64,000 bases of DNA, from NCBI GenBank assembly GCA_963753105.1, contig CAVWBD010000001.1:248001-312000 (forward strand). The letters run 5' to 3'. Below are positions 9,127 to 19,397 of the stretch, piece by piece. This DNA is from SZUA-36 sp963753105. GTDB taxonomy: Bacteria > Pseudomonadota > Gammaproteobacteria > Xanthomonadales > SZUA-36. Both the position numbers and the translations under genes were made by a program. Below the pieces are notes generated by a model. The model was not told the origin of the DNA and searched no databases. It saw only the letters and a list, made by a program, of their open reading frames with translations. The number at the start of each line of letters is the position of its first letter. Position 1 is the first letter of the stretch.

Positions 9127-10946
9127 GTTTCTTCACTGAACTCAAACGCCGCAACGTGATCCGCGTGGGTATCGCCTACGTGGTGGTTAGCTGGCTGGTT
9201 TCACAGGTTGCGGAATTCGCGATAGAGACCTTCGGCGCGCCGGACTGGGTTTTGAAAATATTTGTGGTCTTCCTGATGCTCGGCCTGCCGGTCGTTGCAA
9301 TCTTTGCCTGGGCATTTGAATTGACACCGGACGGCATCAGGCGTGAGCGGGATGTCGACCGAAATCAATCTATCGTCAAACATACCAGCCGCAAGCTCGA
9401 CTACACGATTATTTTTGTATTGGCGCTGGCGTTGGGATACTTCATATATGACAAGCTTAATCACCAGGCACACGATGCGCCGCAAACGGCGGTGCAGGCA
9501 GAGGTCCAGACCGCACCGCCGGTCGTTGCCGGTACGTCTTCCGTTGATCCTTCGATTGCTGTATTGCCATTCGCAGACTTGAGTCCGGAGCAGGACCAGG
9601 GCTACTTCTCGGATGGCATTTCCGAGGAACTGCTCAATGTACTGGTCAAGGTGAAAGGTCTCAAGGTGGCGTCACGCACCTCGTCGTTCACCTACAAGGG
9701 CAGCAGCCTGAGCCTTGCGGAGATTGCCGAAGAGCTCAAAGTGGACCACGTGTTGGAAGGCAGCGTACGCAAAGCTGATAACCGTGTGCGGATTACCGCG
9801 CAGTTGATCGATGCGACCACCGACCGCCATATCTGGTCAGAGACATTCGATCGTGAACTGGTGGACATCTTTGCTATCCAGGACGAAATCGCCAATGCCA
9901 TCGTGGCCGCCTTGAGTGCCGAACTTGGCATTCTTGAAGACACCCCGGCCATAACGGTAGCGACGACCACAGAAAACCTCGATGCTTACGAGATGTACCT
10001 GAAAGCCCGTGGTTTGTTCCTGGCCCGCCATCAAATGGAAGAAAGTATCGCTTTATATGAGCGTGCAGTGGAACTTGACCCTGATTTTGCACGCGCCTGG
10101 GAAGGCCTGGCAGCGGTCTATTCCGTTGTCGAATCATGGGGCTTCACCGGACGCAACTGGGACAGCCTGGCGATTGAGGCCGCCGAACGTGCACTTGAAC
10201 TGGATCCGGGGCTTTCCACACCCTGGGCGGTTAAGGGTCAGATTGCGACTAACAATGATGACTATGTCTCTGGCATGGCACATTTGGACCGTGCCGTTCA
10301 ACTGGACCCCACCAATGCCACGAACTACCTGTGGCGTGGGATTAACTATTCAACGCTGGGAATGCAAGCCGAGTCCATTGCTGACTACAGGCGTTGCCTG
10401 GATATCGACCCAGCTTATGCAAATTGCAAGCGTCACCTCGCTTTAAGCTACATGATTGTCAATGATAACGAGCAGGCGTTATCACTGATTGAACAAGTGG
10501 CAAAATATGGATTTAGCGTTTTCAGCTACCACCAACAATACAGCCAACGACTTATCTCCCTGGGCCATCGCTTGGCTGCCACGATTATCCTGGTCAACCA
10601 TTTTGACAGCAACTGGGCTTTTCCGGTGTCCGAGGTGCTGGATGCAATGGAGTTTCCGGAACAGGATCACAGCCGCAGCCTGGAAAAACTGCTGAGCTGG
10701 ATCGACAGTTCCGGGCTCACCCGCGCCACGTTTGCAGTACCGCTGGTTTCATTCAAGGCATACCACCTCGTCGAGCCGGTTTCATCCATGAACCGCTGGG
10801 TGTGGCTGGAAGAAAACGCAGATTTCAGGGTATCTGAATATTTCGTTCCGTTCATGAGAAAAGCTGGTGTGGCGGCTTATTGGCGCGAAAAGGGTTTCCC
10901 ACCCGGTTGCCGCCCGCTTGGGAAAGAAGGGTTTGAGTGTGATTAG
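9123..10946 (+). CDS. Membrane-anchored TolB-like/TPR protein, array copy 2
   Basis: 607 aa. Its first 36 coding bases match copy 1 except for one silent change, which points to recent duplication or gene conversion. Membrane module at 1-112, linker rich in A/Q/P at 113-142, TolB-like domain at 143-270 (SIAVLPFADLS, YFSDGISEELLNVL, SRTSSFTYKG, LEGSVRK, RVRITAQLID, DIFAIQDEIA), then TPR units. It ends with a tail shared with copies 3 and 8: YWREKGFPPGCRPLG then FECD, with two cysteines. The start overlaps the stop of copy 1 (ATGA), so translational coupling is likely. Confidence 0.92.
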   Translation: MSFFTELKRRNVIRVGIAYVVVSWLVSQVAEFAIETFGAPDWVLKIFVVFLMLGLPVVAIFAWAFELTPDGIRRERDVDRNQSIVKHTSRKLDYTIIFVLALALGYFIYDKLNHQAHDAPQTAVQAEVQTAPPVVAGTSSVDPSIAVLPFADLSPEQDQGYFSDGISEELLNVLVKVKGLKVASRTSSFTYKGSSLSLAEIAEELKVDHVLEGSVRKADNRVRITAQLIDATTDRHIWSETFDRELVDIFAIQDEIANAIVAALSAELGILEDTPAITVATTTENLDAYEMYLKARGLFLARHQMEESIALYERAVELDPDFARAWEGLAAVYSVVESWGFTGRNWDSLAIEAAERALELDPGLSTPWAVKGQIATNNDDYVSGMAHLDRAVQLDPTNATNYLWRGINYSTLGMQAESIADYRRCLDIDPAYANCKRHLALSYMIVNDNEQALSLIEQVAKYGFSVFSYHQQYSQRLISLGHRLAATIILVNHFDSNWAFPVSEVLDAMEFPEQDHSRSLEKLLSWIDSSGLTRATFAVPLVSFKAYHLVEPVSSMNRWVWLEENADFRVSEYFVPFMRKAGVAAYWREKGFPPGCRPLGKEGFECD

Positions 10947-10970
10947 ATCAGACGCAACCTGGAGACAGCG

Positions 10971-12829
10971 ATGAGTTTCTTCAAGAACTCAAACGCCGTA
11001 ACGTCATCCGCGTGGGTATCGCCTACGTGATCGTCGCCTGGTTGATTCTGCAGTTCGCGGACGTTGTGTTGAACAACATCGAGGCGCCCGGCTGGGTGTT
11101 CCAGGCCATCATGCTGGTGCTGGGCATCGGACTGCCATTGGCGCTGTTCTTTGCCTGGGCGTTTGAATTGACCCCTGAAGGCCTGAAGAAGGAGAAGGAC
11201 GTCGACCGCAGCCAGTCCATCGCGCCACAGACCGGCAAGAAACTGAATAACACCATCCTGCTACTGCTGGCGCTGGCCGTGTTTTACCTGTTGTTTGACA
11301 AGTTATCAGCCCCAGCCCAGCCGGAATCAGGTTTCTCTTCTCAAGAATCCTCTTTGCCTGAAAATGACGCCATTGATGGGACAAGAAACCTGACCTCTTT
11401 CGAAGCCCAGACGGCTGAACAGGAGCCCTCCATCGCCGTCCTGCCTTTCATCAACATGAGCACCGATCCCGAACAAGAGTATTTCTCCGATGGTATCTCC
11501 GAAGAAATCCTCAATGTGCTGGTGCGCGTCAAGGGCCTGAAAGTCGCCTCGCGCACATCTTCTTTCACTTTCAAGGGCGAGAATCTCGACATCCCGGAAA
11601 TCGCCAGGCAGCTCAAGGTCGGCAACATCGTTGAAGGCAGCGTACGCAAATCCGGCAACCGGGTGCGGATTACCGCGCAGTTGATCAACACCAGCGACGA
11701 CCGCCACCTGTGGTCGGATACCTTCGATCGCGAACTGACCGATATCTTTGCCATCCAGGACGAAATTGCCAATGCCATCGTCAACGCTCTGAAAAATGAA
11801 CTGAATATTGGCCTGGACGCGGTAAGTGTGGAGAGCGCCACCGACAACCTCGATGCCTACGACCTGTATCTGAAAGCTCGCGGCATGTTCATTGCAAGGC
11901 AAAACCTCGATGTTGCCAATCAATTATTCGAGCAGGCCGTTGAACTTGATCCGGATTTTGCCCTTGCCTGGGAGGACCTGGCGGCTTCGCATTGGGTTTC
12001 GGGAGACTGGTTAGCGGGTGATGGCATCGATCATGATCAACTGGCAATGTCCGCTGCTGACAGAGCCCTGGCGCTGGACGCGGGTCTTTCGATGCCCTAC
12101 GCCGTTATCGGTATGATTGCCTCCAGCCAACAACCCCACGATTTCGTGACGGCTCGTGAAAACCTGGACATGGCACTCGCAAACGACCCCAAGAACACCA
12201 CGGCCTGGCTTTGGTCCGGTATTTTTTACAAGGGACTTGGTTTCGCTGACAACGCCATCGCGCACTTTCAAAACTGCCTGGACATAGATCCGGGTTATCA
12301 GAACTGCAGACAACACCAGGCGGAAGCCTACCTGAACAACGGTGATAACGAGCGCGCCATGGCGCTTTTCAGTGAAACGATCGAGGCCAACTTTCACTCA
12401 CAGGACGGTCCCTTCATCCCGCTGGTAGTGGCCTCCGGTGATCGACTGTTGGCGCTTTACATGGCCGATCAGTGGACCGGCAATAACTACGCACCAGTCA
12501 TCGGTTGGATCGAAGCACTGGAAAACCCTGATGCGGACCATACCGCCCAATTGCATCGTTTCGAACGTTGGGCGGCGGAAACCGGGGTTGATATCGGAAT
12601 CTATGCCGGGACCTTGCTGGCATTCAAGGCCTACGACTATTTTGTCGGCCCTAACGCCATGAAAACCAGCGATTTTGCTGAAATATGGAACCCCCATTGG
12701 GTAGATTTTCGGCAAACCACTTTTTTTAAACAATTCATCCGTAACAACAATTTACTGGCATATTGGCGCAAGGCCGGTTTTCCAAAACAATGCCGGCCAC
12801 TCGGAGAAGTTGATTTTGAATGTGACTAA
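10971..12829 (+). CDS. Membrane-anchored TolB-like/TPR protein, array copy 3 (frameshift at codon 5)
   Basis: An ATG at 10971 behind a GGAG ribosome site (10961-10964) opens MSFF, but the next bases lack one G compared with the paralogues. The frame then breaks after four codons and the conserved ELKRRNVIRVGIAY continues in another frame. From 11012 the frame is open to 12829. Restoring one base gives about 619 aa: membrane module, a longer linker (about 112-155), TolB-like domain (SIAVLPFINMS, YFSDGISEEILNVL, SRTSSFTFKG) and TPR units. The tail is YWRKAGFPKQCRPLG then FECD. A sequencing indel is likely, although a real null allele cannot be excluded. Confidence 0.85.
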
Positions 12830-12841
12830 GGTTAATCGGCC

Positions 12842-15073
12842 ATGAGCTTTTTTGAAGAACTCAAACGCAGAAACGTCATTCGCGTTGGCATTGCCTATGC
12901 AGTGGCCGCCTGGCTCATCATGCAGTTTGCCGACGTGGTGCTGAACAACATTGCGGCACCCGGCTGGGTATTCCAGACCATCATGCTGTTACTGGGCATC
13001 GGCTTTCCGCTGGTCCTGATATTCGCCTGGGCGTTCGAGATGACGCCCGAGGGTATCAAGAAAGAAAAGGACGTTGACCGTAGCCAGTCCATTACCTCGG
13101 TCACCGGCCGCAAGCTTGACCGGGTTATTATCGGTATCCTGGTGGTCGTGGTGGCTTACCTGCTGATCGATAAACTTGTGTTGCAGCCGACCATACCCGT
13201 TGAAGCGGTCCAGACCATTGCGGCCGAACCCGAGACGCCGGTGGAAACCGGCCCATCAGTTGCGGTACTGCCTTTCGTCAACATGAGCGGTGACGCCAAC
13301 AACGAGTATTTCTCCGACGGCCTGACCGAGACCCTGTTGCATATGCTGGCCCAGCTGCCCGACTTGCGGGTCGCCGCCCGCACGTCCTCATTCGCATTCA
13401 AAGGCAAGGATGCTGGTATCGCTGAAATATCGAAAACCCTTGGTGTTGCGCACGTACTGGAAGGCAGTGTGCAAAAAGCCGGCAACCGCGTGCGCATCAC
13501 CGCACAGTTGATCCGGGCTGACGATGGTTTCCATGTCTGGTCACAGAATTACGATCGCACCCTTGAAGATATTTTCGCAATCCAGGACGAAATAGCCAAC
13601 GATGTGGCCCAGGCGCTGGATTCTTCACTGCTGGGTAGTTCCAGCACTGGCATGCATGGCGTAGCAACTCGAAACACGAAAGCCTACGACCTGTACCTGC
13701 AGGCTTTGGAGCAGCAGGCCATTTTCTCCTATTCGAGCCTGGCCAAGGCGGAAAACCTGCTCAAGACTGCCCTGGCAACGGATTCGGGCTTTGTTGATGC
13801 AAAACTTGCCCTGGTACGCAACCACCAAATGAAATTCGGCACCGGTCTGATCGATGAGACAGAGGCATGGCGTGCCATGGAACCCCTATTGGTACAGGTT
13901 GAGAAAGAGCACCCCGGTGATCCACTGACACGTGCATTGATGCTGAACTTCCAAATTCAGAATTCCGCCGTGAGGATGGATGCAGACTCCCGTGGGGCAA
14001 TCATGCATGAGTTGCTTTCTCTGTTGCCAAGAATCCCCTCGGACACATGGGTGCGTGAAAACGTGGCCAATTCACTACGGTACTTCGAAGCCTTTGATCA
14101 ATCCCTGGAAGTAATCCGGGCCGGCCTCATGTTGGACCCATTGTCGGCCGACCTGTATTCAAACCAGGCTCAAACATATATCGAAATGGAACGCTTTGAG
14201 GAAGCCGAGAGAGCCATCCAGCGGGCGCTTGAACTGGCACCCGATAATCCTAACCATTACGGCGATATGTCGGAACTGGCCCAGAAAACCGGTCACTTGA
14301 CGCTGGCACTGGACTGGCAACGTAAAGCCATAGAAAAAGACCCACAGGATCATGAACTGGTGGCCCAATTGGCCCGGACCCTGTTCCTGCTCGGCCTCAC
14401 CGAAGAGGGTGCACGGTGGGCATCACGTTGTTATGCGTTGGCGCCACAGACTGCCGTGTGCCGCAAACTGCAACTGGATGAAAGCAGGGCTCAAAACGAT
14501 TCAGCGAGGTTGCTGGAACTGGCGCGGGCAATGCTGAAAGACGATGTGGAATTGCGCAGATGGGCCTTTTTCGACGCAATACGCTCATTCGCCGATGTGA
14601 TGATGGAGCAGGGGCGCGCCAGGGAAGCGTTTGACTTTCTGGTGTCACTTTTCCCGGGGATGGTTGACCACCAGACGCCTCCGGGAAACCTCAAGGAATC
14701 ACTGGCTCGTAGCACCGGCATCTTGTTAATGACCCAGTTCGAGTCCAGGGAGGATGTATTGGCTGCAATGGACTTGTTCTACAAACACCAGCAGGCAGCT
14801 GAAGTGCCATGGTTGAATTCACCCGGTTTCCGGATATTCCTGCTCCTTGTCCGTGGCGAAATCGAGCAGGCAAAGAGCATCGCGCTCAACGAACAACTTT
14901 CGGAAGACGTCGCCAGCTCACTTAATCTCAGATACCTTTACCAGAGCAAGCTGTACCGTGAACTCGCACAACAACCGGAGATCTCCGCCCGTCTCCGTGA
15001 GAGGGGAAGAGAGCTGGCCGCACTTAAGAGTGAGGTTGAAACCATGCTGCTCGAACCGGAGTGGCACCAGTGA
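12842..15073 (+). CDS. Membrane-anchored TolB-like/TPR protein, array copy 4
   Basis: 743 aa, the longest copy. N-terminal module at 1-115 (MSFFEELKRRNVIRVGIAYA), very close to copy 3 across the second membrane segment (NNIAAPGWVFQ). The TolB-like domain is at about 139-265, with GLTETLLHMLAQLPDLRV in place of the GISEELLNVL form. The TPR region is extended by roughly 130 residues, with clear helical pairs such as ADLYSNQAQTYIEMERFEEA and a matching repeat about 35 residues on. The CRPLG cysteine tail is absent. It starts 12 bases after copy 3; a structured 114-base gap follows. Confidence 0.92.
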   Translation: MSFFEELKRRNVIRVGIAYAVAAWLIMQFADVVLNNIAAPGWVFQTIMLLLGIGFPLVLIFAWAFEMTPEGIKKEKDVDRSQSITSVTGRKLDRVIIGILVVVVAYLLIDKLVLQPTIPVEAVQTIAAEPETPVETGPSVAVLPFVNMSGDANNEYFSDGLTETLLHMLAQLPDLRVAARTSSFAFKGKDAGIAEISKTLGVAHVLEGSVQKAGNRVRITAQLIRADDGFHVWSQNYDRTLEDIFAIQDEIANDVAQALDSSLLGSSSTGMHGVATRNTKAYDLYLQALEQQAIFSYSSLAKAENLLKTALATDSGFVDAKLALVRNHQMKFGTGLIDETEAWRAMEPLLVQVEKEHPGDPLTRALMLNFQIQNSAVRMDADSRGAIMHELLSLLPRIPSDTWVRENVANSLRYFEAFDQSLEVIRAGLMLDPLSADLYSNQAQTYIEMERFEEAERAIQRALELAPDNPNHYGDMSELAQKTGHLTLALDWQRKAIEKDPQDHELVAQLARTLFLLGLTEEGARWASRCYALAPQTAVCRKLQLDESRAQNDSARLLELARAMLKDDVELRRWAFFDAIRSFADVMMEQGRAREAFDFLVSLFPGMVDHQTPPGNLKESLARSTGILLMTQFESREDVLAAMDLFYKHQQAAEVPWLNSPGFRIFLLLVRGEIEQAKSIALNEQLSEDVASSLNLRYLYQSKLYRELAQQPEISARLRERGRELAALKSEVETMLLEPEWHQ

Positions 15074-15095
15074 CACGAGTAAATACGACACTTTC

Positions 15096-15160
15096 AGGAG
15101 CCGCGCAGTGTAGCGAGATCTCTTGGCAAGTCATGCATTCGCAGCAAATGCATGGCTCCT
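15096..15160. repeat. Nested inverted repeats in the copy 4/copy 5 gap
   Basis: The outer arms AGGAGCC (15096-15102) and GGCTCCT (15154-15160) enclose an inner perfect 8-bp hairpin, CATGCATT (15132-15139) with AATGCATG (15147-15154), sharing one base with the outer arm. This is the only array gap longer than 50 bases and the only one with obvious structure. It may tune expression of the downstream copies or hold a processing site. There is no T-run, so a terminator is unlikely. Confidence 0.5.
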
Positions 15161-15187
15161 GCGCTCAATCATGCAAAGAGGTTTCAG

Positions 15188-17077
15188 ATGAGCTTCTTTA
15201 CTGAATTAAAACGCCGCAACGTATTTCGCGTCGGCATCGCTTACACGGTGGCCACGTGGCTGCTGATCCAGGTAACCGATACTGTTTTCCCCCGCATCGG
15301 TTTGCCTGACTCGGCAGTCACGCTGGTCATCGCTTTATTGGCAATCGGCTTTATCCCGGCGTTGATCTTTGCCTGGGCATATGAAATGACCCCGGATGGT
15401 CTCAAGCGGGAAAAAGACATCGACCGCACTCAATCTGTCACGCCGGAAACCGGCAGAAACCTTAACCGGTTGATTATCGCAGGACTGGTCCTGGTCATTG
15501 TCGCCCTGGGCGTCGAGCGGACCTGGTTTGCCGGGTACGATGAGGCAGAAGACGTGCAAACAGCCACCGGGCAACAGGCAGCTCCGCCAGAAAGTAGTAC
15601 CGTCACGGCAAGCGAAGAAAATACAGATCAAAGGGAATCCGTCGCCGTTTTGCCATTCGCTGCCATGAGCAGCGGTGAGGACGATGGTTACTTTGCAGAT
15701 GGACTGACCGAGGAGATCCTGAATTCCCTGGCCAGGCTGCCGGAACTGCTGGTCACCGCCCGCACCTCCTCTTTCCACTTCAAAGGCCAGGATCTTCCCG
15801 TGCCCGAGATAGCGGCAATTCTCGGCGTCAACCACGTGGTTGAGGGTTCTGTGCGCCGCTCCGGTGAGCGGGTCCGCATTACCGCCCAGTTGATACGTGC
15901 CGAAGACGGCTTCCACCTGTGGTCGGATACCTATGACCGCACCCTGGAAGACGTGTTTTCGGTCCAGGAGGATATTGCCGAAAACATTGCCGAAACGCTG
16001 GATGTCGTTCTGAACGAAGACAAGCGGCAACAAATGCGTGACGCCCGTATAGATGATGTGGAAGCCTTTATTGCTTACCAGAAAGGCATGGAGTTAATGG
16101 CGCAGGCGCACTCCATCAGTGACCCGATCGATTTGCTTCCAGAAGCCAATGTTTATTTCGACCTGGCCTTGGCAATAAATCCAGCTATTACCAATGCTCA
16201 ATTGGAGCGAACAGACCTGTTCGGGCACATGATCTATAACAATGCCATAGGCAAAGACACCCACACACAGGTTGAACTTGATGCCGCGTTGAAAGAAATC
16301 TCAACTGGACTCTCACTGGCAGCCAGGTACGCACCATCAGATGCCCAACGTGCATACCTTGAGGCAGAGCGTGCCGAATTCTCCGATAACTGGTCGGGTA
16401 TCCCGGCAAAACTCGATCGCGCTTTCCAGTCCGAGGAATGCTATGCAGTCAACTGGGCCCAATCCCTGGGTGCTGTTTTCGGCTGGGCAGAACAGGTATC
16501 TGCTCACTACCGGAGATTAATGCGCTGTGATCCGTTAAGTGGTGTGTATGTCGCCATGGGCAGTCAATTTATGCTTTGGGCCGGACAAGTGGAGAGCGTG
16601 ATCGATCTGAATACCCGTTACCTCAACAACGTTGGCTACAATGCCTGGGTTGACGATATTCGTTTTTTCGCACTTCTCGCCACCGGCAGATACCGTGACG
16701 ACCCGAGTATGATTGACGAAGACCCCGAAGGGAGCTTCTTTCAAATGCCCCGGCGTTTTAATGTTTATGCCATTGAAAATGAGGTCGCCAAGGCAAGGGA
16801 AATTCTCGAAAAATCCAGAACAGAATCTTCACTAAATGATATGACTTTGTTGATCGCCGAAGCAATGCTTGGCAACCGCGAAGCAGCCAATGCCTATGCC
16901 AGCGAGATGGACGCCCGTTTTGCCGGCCCGTTTATCCTGGCCGAAGTGGTTAAAAGTTGTTTTTGCGGGGCGCCATTCGGCCTGGAGGCCACGCCCAATT
17001 TCAAAAAGCGCATAGAAGAAGCCGGCTTTAACTGGCCGCCCGCCTCTCCTATCAAGTTCCCGGCCAAGGATTGGTAA
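15188..17077 (+). CDS. Membrane-anchored TolB-like/TPR protein, array copy 5
   Basis: 629 aa. Module MSFFTELKRRNVFRVGIAYTV. The third hydrophobic segment is followed by an acidic/glutamine-rich linker (about 115-150), then a TolB-like domain at about 152-280 (SVAVLPFAAMS, YFADGLTEEILNSLARLPEL, ARTSSFHFKG). The C-terminal half has weaker TPR periodicity than its neighbours and ends with a distinct SCFCGAPFGLEATP segment carrying two cysteines. The ATG at 15188 follows an AGAGG ribosome site and is preferred over an upstream start for paralogue match. The stop overlaps the next ATG by one base (TAATG). Confidence 0.9.
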   Translation: MSFFTELKRRNVFRVGIAYTVATWLLIQVTDTVFPRIGLPDSAVTLVIALLAIGFIPALIFAWAYEMTPDGLKREKDIDRTQSVTPETGRNLNRLIIAGLVLVIVALGVERTWFAGYDEAEDVQTATGQQAAPPESSTVTASEENTDQRESVAVLPFAAMSSGEDDGYFADGLTEEILNSLARLPELLVTARTSSFHFKGQDLPVPEIAAILGVNHVVEGSVRRSGERVRITAQLIRAEDGFHLWSDTYDRTLEDVFSVQEDIAENIAETLDVVLNEDKRQQMRDARIDDVEAFIAYQKGMELMAQAHSISDPIDLLPEANVYFDLALAINPAITNAQLERTDLFGHMIYNNAIGKDTHTQVELDAALKEISTGLSLAARYAPSDAQRAYLEAERAEFSDNWSGIPAKLDRAFQSEECYAVNWAQSLGAVFGWAEQVSAHYRRLMRCDPLSGVYVAMGSQFMLWAGQVESVIDLNTRYLNNVGYNAWVDDIRFFALLATGRYRDDPSMIDEDPEGSFFQMPRRFNVYAIENEVAKAREILEKSRTESSLNDMTLLIAEAMLGNREAANAYASEMDARFAGPFILAEVVKSCFCGAPFGLEATPNFKKRIEEAGFNWPPASPIKFPAKDW

Positions 17078-18942
17078 TGAGCTTTTTCACCGAACTCAAA
17101 CGCCGCAATGTATTCCGCATGGGCATCGCCTATATCGTGGTCGCCTGGGTATTGCTGCAGGCCATCGATTTCGGCCTGGATATCATTTCAGCACCCAACT
17201 GGGTGATGCAGGTATTTTTCCTGGCAGGTGTCGTGGGCTTACCTGTCGTGCTGATTTTCGCCTGGGTGTTTGAAATGACACCTGAAGGCATCAGGCGCGA
17301 ATCCGACATAGACCCCACCCAATCCGCAACCCAGCACACCGGGCAGAAACTGGACCGCACGATTATTACCTTCCTGGCTTTCGCGGTTGTCCTGTTGCTG
17401 GCAGAGCGATTTATCACGCAGGACGATACATCAGCGCCGGCACCAGCACCTGATGTCGTGGTGGAAGAATCAAAAGCCACGGACGACGGCTTGCGTTCTG
17501 TGGCTGTATTGCCATTCGTCAATATGTCTTCCGATCCGGAACAGGAGTATTTTTCCGACGGCCTTGCCGAGGAATTGCTCAACAGGTTGGCTCAAAATGA
17601 CCGGTTGCGTGTAGCAGCGCGAACCTCATCATTCCAGTTCAAGGGACAAAACCAGGACATTGGTGAAATCGGCAAACAGCTCAAGGTGGATAACGTGCTG
17701 GAAGGCAGCGTGCGCAAGGCAGCCAACCGTCTGCGTATCACCGCACAGCTGATCCAGGTCGACAGCGGTTACCACCTGTGGTCCGAAACCTACGAACGTG
17801 AAATTGATGATGTTTTCGCCATCCAGGATGATATCGCGCTGGCAATTACCACGGCACTGGAGGCAGAGCTTGGTGCAGCTTCAGCATCAACTGACAACCG
17901 GCCGACCGACAACCTGGAGGCCTACCAGGTCTACCTGCAGGCCCGCTACCTGCTCGCCAAACGCGGCGAGGTCAATATGCTCAAGGCCCATGACCTGTTC
18001 GAGCAAGCGGTTTCCCTGGACCCCACGTTTTCCAAGGCATGGTCAGGCCTGGCATATAACTACGCGCTTTTACCGGCTTATGGTGCAACCATTTCGCCGC
18101 GACAGGCCTGGGACAGGATCAAGGTAGCAACTGCCAGGGCAATCGAGCTTGACCCGGGCAACGCGGAAGCCTATACAGCACTCGCCCGTGGCAACATTGA
18201 AGATGACTATGAGACGATTTGGGAACTGTACGAAAAGGCTTACGAACTCGCGCCCAATAACACCGATGTTGTTAACCTCTATGGTGATTTCTTAGTGGTC
18301 ATCGGCGACTTCACCGCCGCTGAGCGAATTGAACAGAAGGCCATTGACCTGGACCCGTTAGCGGCCGTCCACTACTCGGATATGTCTTTTCTGATGGTCA
18401 TGACAGGCCGAATTGAAGAAGGTCTGAACTTTGGGCGTACTTCAGCCAACCTCGAACCGGACTCGGTAGTCCGGGCCGATCCGCTGGTTACCGGTCTGAT
18501 ACGGAGTGGTGAGTACGACGAGGCCCTCCAGTTGATCAGTCACTTTGAGCAGCAGCCTGAATCAAATGCCGACCTGGTTAATTGGTGGTGGTGCCTGCTG
18601 TATTACCAACAGGATGACCAACGGAAACTGCGAGAGCACCTGGCGCACCGGATCGAGGATTACACCAGTGGGCGAAAAGAGTTTGACTTCGTGTTTACTG
18701 CCTTCCTGATTGCATGGCTGGACGGCCCCATAGCTGCGCTGCCAATGCTCCGGGAAGCCTACGAAGAGCACGAGTGGCTGCTGGCCTGGCCCGAATATTT
18801 TTACCTGCCGGAACACCACTCCGACGATCCGGACTGGTTGGCTTTCTGGCAGCAACCACCGCTGGGCGAATTGATGGAATTGCGCCGCAGCCACCAGCCA
18901 CTGGAGCGGGTCGGCTACTGGAAAGACAGGCCCCAGCCATGA
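17077..18942 (+). CDS. Membrane-anchored TolB-like/TPR protein, array copy 6
   Basis: 621 aa. Module MSFFTELKRRNVFRMGIAYIV. The loop after the second membrane segment has VFEMTPEGIRRESDIDPTQS. TolB-like domain at about 138-265 (SVAVLPFVNMS, YFSDGLAEELLNRLAQ, ARTSSFQFKG, HLWSETYEREIDDVF), then TPR units with the repeated ANNTD/DLDPL style of turn. It ends in a proline- and basic-rich tail (RVGYWKDRPQP) without the CRPLG motif. It is coupled to copy 5 (TAATG) and copy 7 (ATGA). Confidence 0.92.
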   Translation: MSFFTELKRRNVFRMGIAYIVVAWVLLQAIDFGLDIISAPNWVMQVFFLAGVVGLPVVLIFAWVFEMTPEGIRRESDIDPTQSATQHTGQKLDRTIITFLAFAVVLLLAERFITQDDTSAPAPAPDVVVEESKATDDGLRSVAVLPFVNMSSDPEQEYFSDGLAEELLNRLAQNDRLRVAARTSSFQFKGQNQDIGEIGKQLKVDNVLEGSVRKAANRLRITAQLIQVDSGYHLWSETYEREIDDVFAIQDDIALAITTALEAELGAASASTDNRPTDNLEAYQVYLQARYLLAKRGEVNMLKAHDLFEQAVSLDPTFSKAWSGLAYNYALLPAYGATISPRQAWDRIKVATARAIELDPGNAEAYTALARGNIEDDYETIWELYEKAYELAPNNTDVVNLYGDFLVVIGDFTAAERIEQKAIDLDPLAAVHYSDMSFLMVMTGRIEEGLNFGRTSANLEPDSVVRADPLVTGLIRSGEYDEALQLISHFEQQPESNADLVNWWWCLLYYQQDDQRKLREHLAHRIEDYTSGRKEFDFVFTAFLIAWLDGPIAALPMLREAYEEHEWLLAWPEYFYLPEHHSDDPDWLAFWQQPPLGELMELRRSHQPLERVGYWKDRPQP

Positions 18943-19352
18943 GTTTGTTCAGCGAACTCTGTCGTCGGAATGTTTTCAAGGTTGGCGCAGTCTACGCAGC
19001 CTCCTTTTGGCTATTACTGCAGATCGCTGACCTGGTGATTGAAAATGTCAGTGCACCAACCTGGGTAATGCCTGCATTGATACTGGTGGCGGTGGTTGGC
19101 TTACCGATCGTGATAACCGCTGCCTGGATGGTGGAACTCACCCCGGATGGACTCAGGCTTGTGAAAAACGTCGAGCCGGGAGAATCCATCGCCAGCAACA
19201 CCGGCCGCCAACTGACCCGTGGCTTCATCATGATCCTGTCGATGGCGGTCGTCCTGTTCCTGACAGATAAATTCCGGGATGACATGTGGTTTTCACCCAA
19301 GCCGGCTAATACCGAAACTGAGCAAACCAGCAGTGATGAGCAGGATGATTGA
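18939..19352 (+). CDS. Short array paralogue: N-terminal membrane module only, copy 7
   Basis: 137 aa. It begins MSLFSELCRRNVFKVGAVYAA and carries the three hydrophobic segments and charged loop (VELTPDGLRLVKNVEPGES) of its neighbours. It stops after about 25 residues of a polar, acidic tail (TEQTSSDEQDD). The TolB-like and TPR regions are absent, and there is no leftover sequence of them before copy 8. The reading frame is clean, so it may be a genuine short protein, for example a partner that pairs with other copies through the membrane module. The ATG overlaps the stop of copy 6. A longer overlapping frame starting at 18714 was not used because it would lie inside copy 6. Confidence 0.85.
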   Translation: MSLFSELCRRNVFKVGAVYAASFWLLLQIADLVIENVSAPTWVMPALILVAVVGLPIVITAAWMVELTPDGLRLVKNVEPGESIASNTGRQLTRGFIMILSMAVVLFLTDKFRDDMWFSPKPANTETEQTSSDEQDD

Positions 19353-19397
19353 TCAGTGACTGACAAAACCTGATGGCGCTTCCTCAAGGGATAATGG

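Noticed and set aside
18714..19352. Longer open frame running through the end of array copy 6 into copy 7
   Set aside because: The first 225 bases lie inside copy 6 in another frame with no paralogue similarity. The ATG at 18939 gives the conserved module start.
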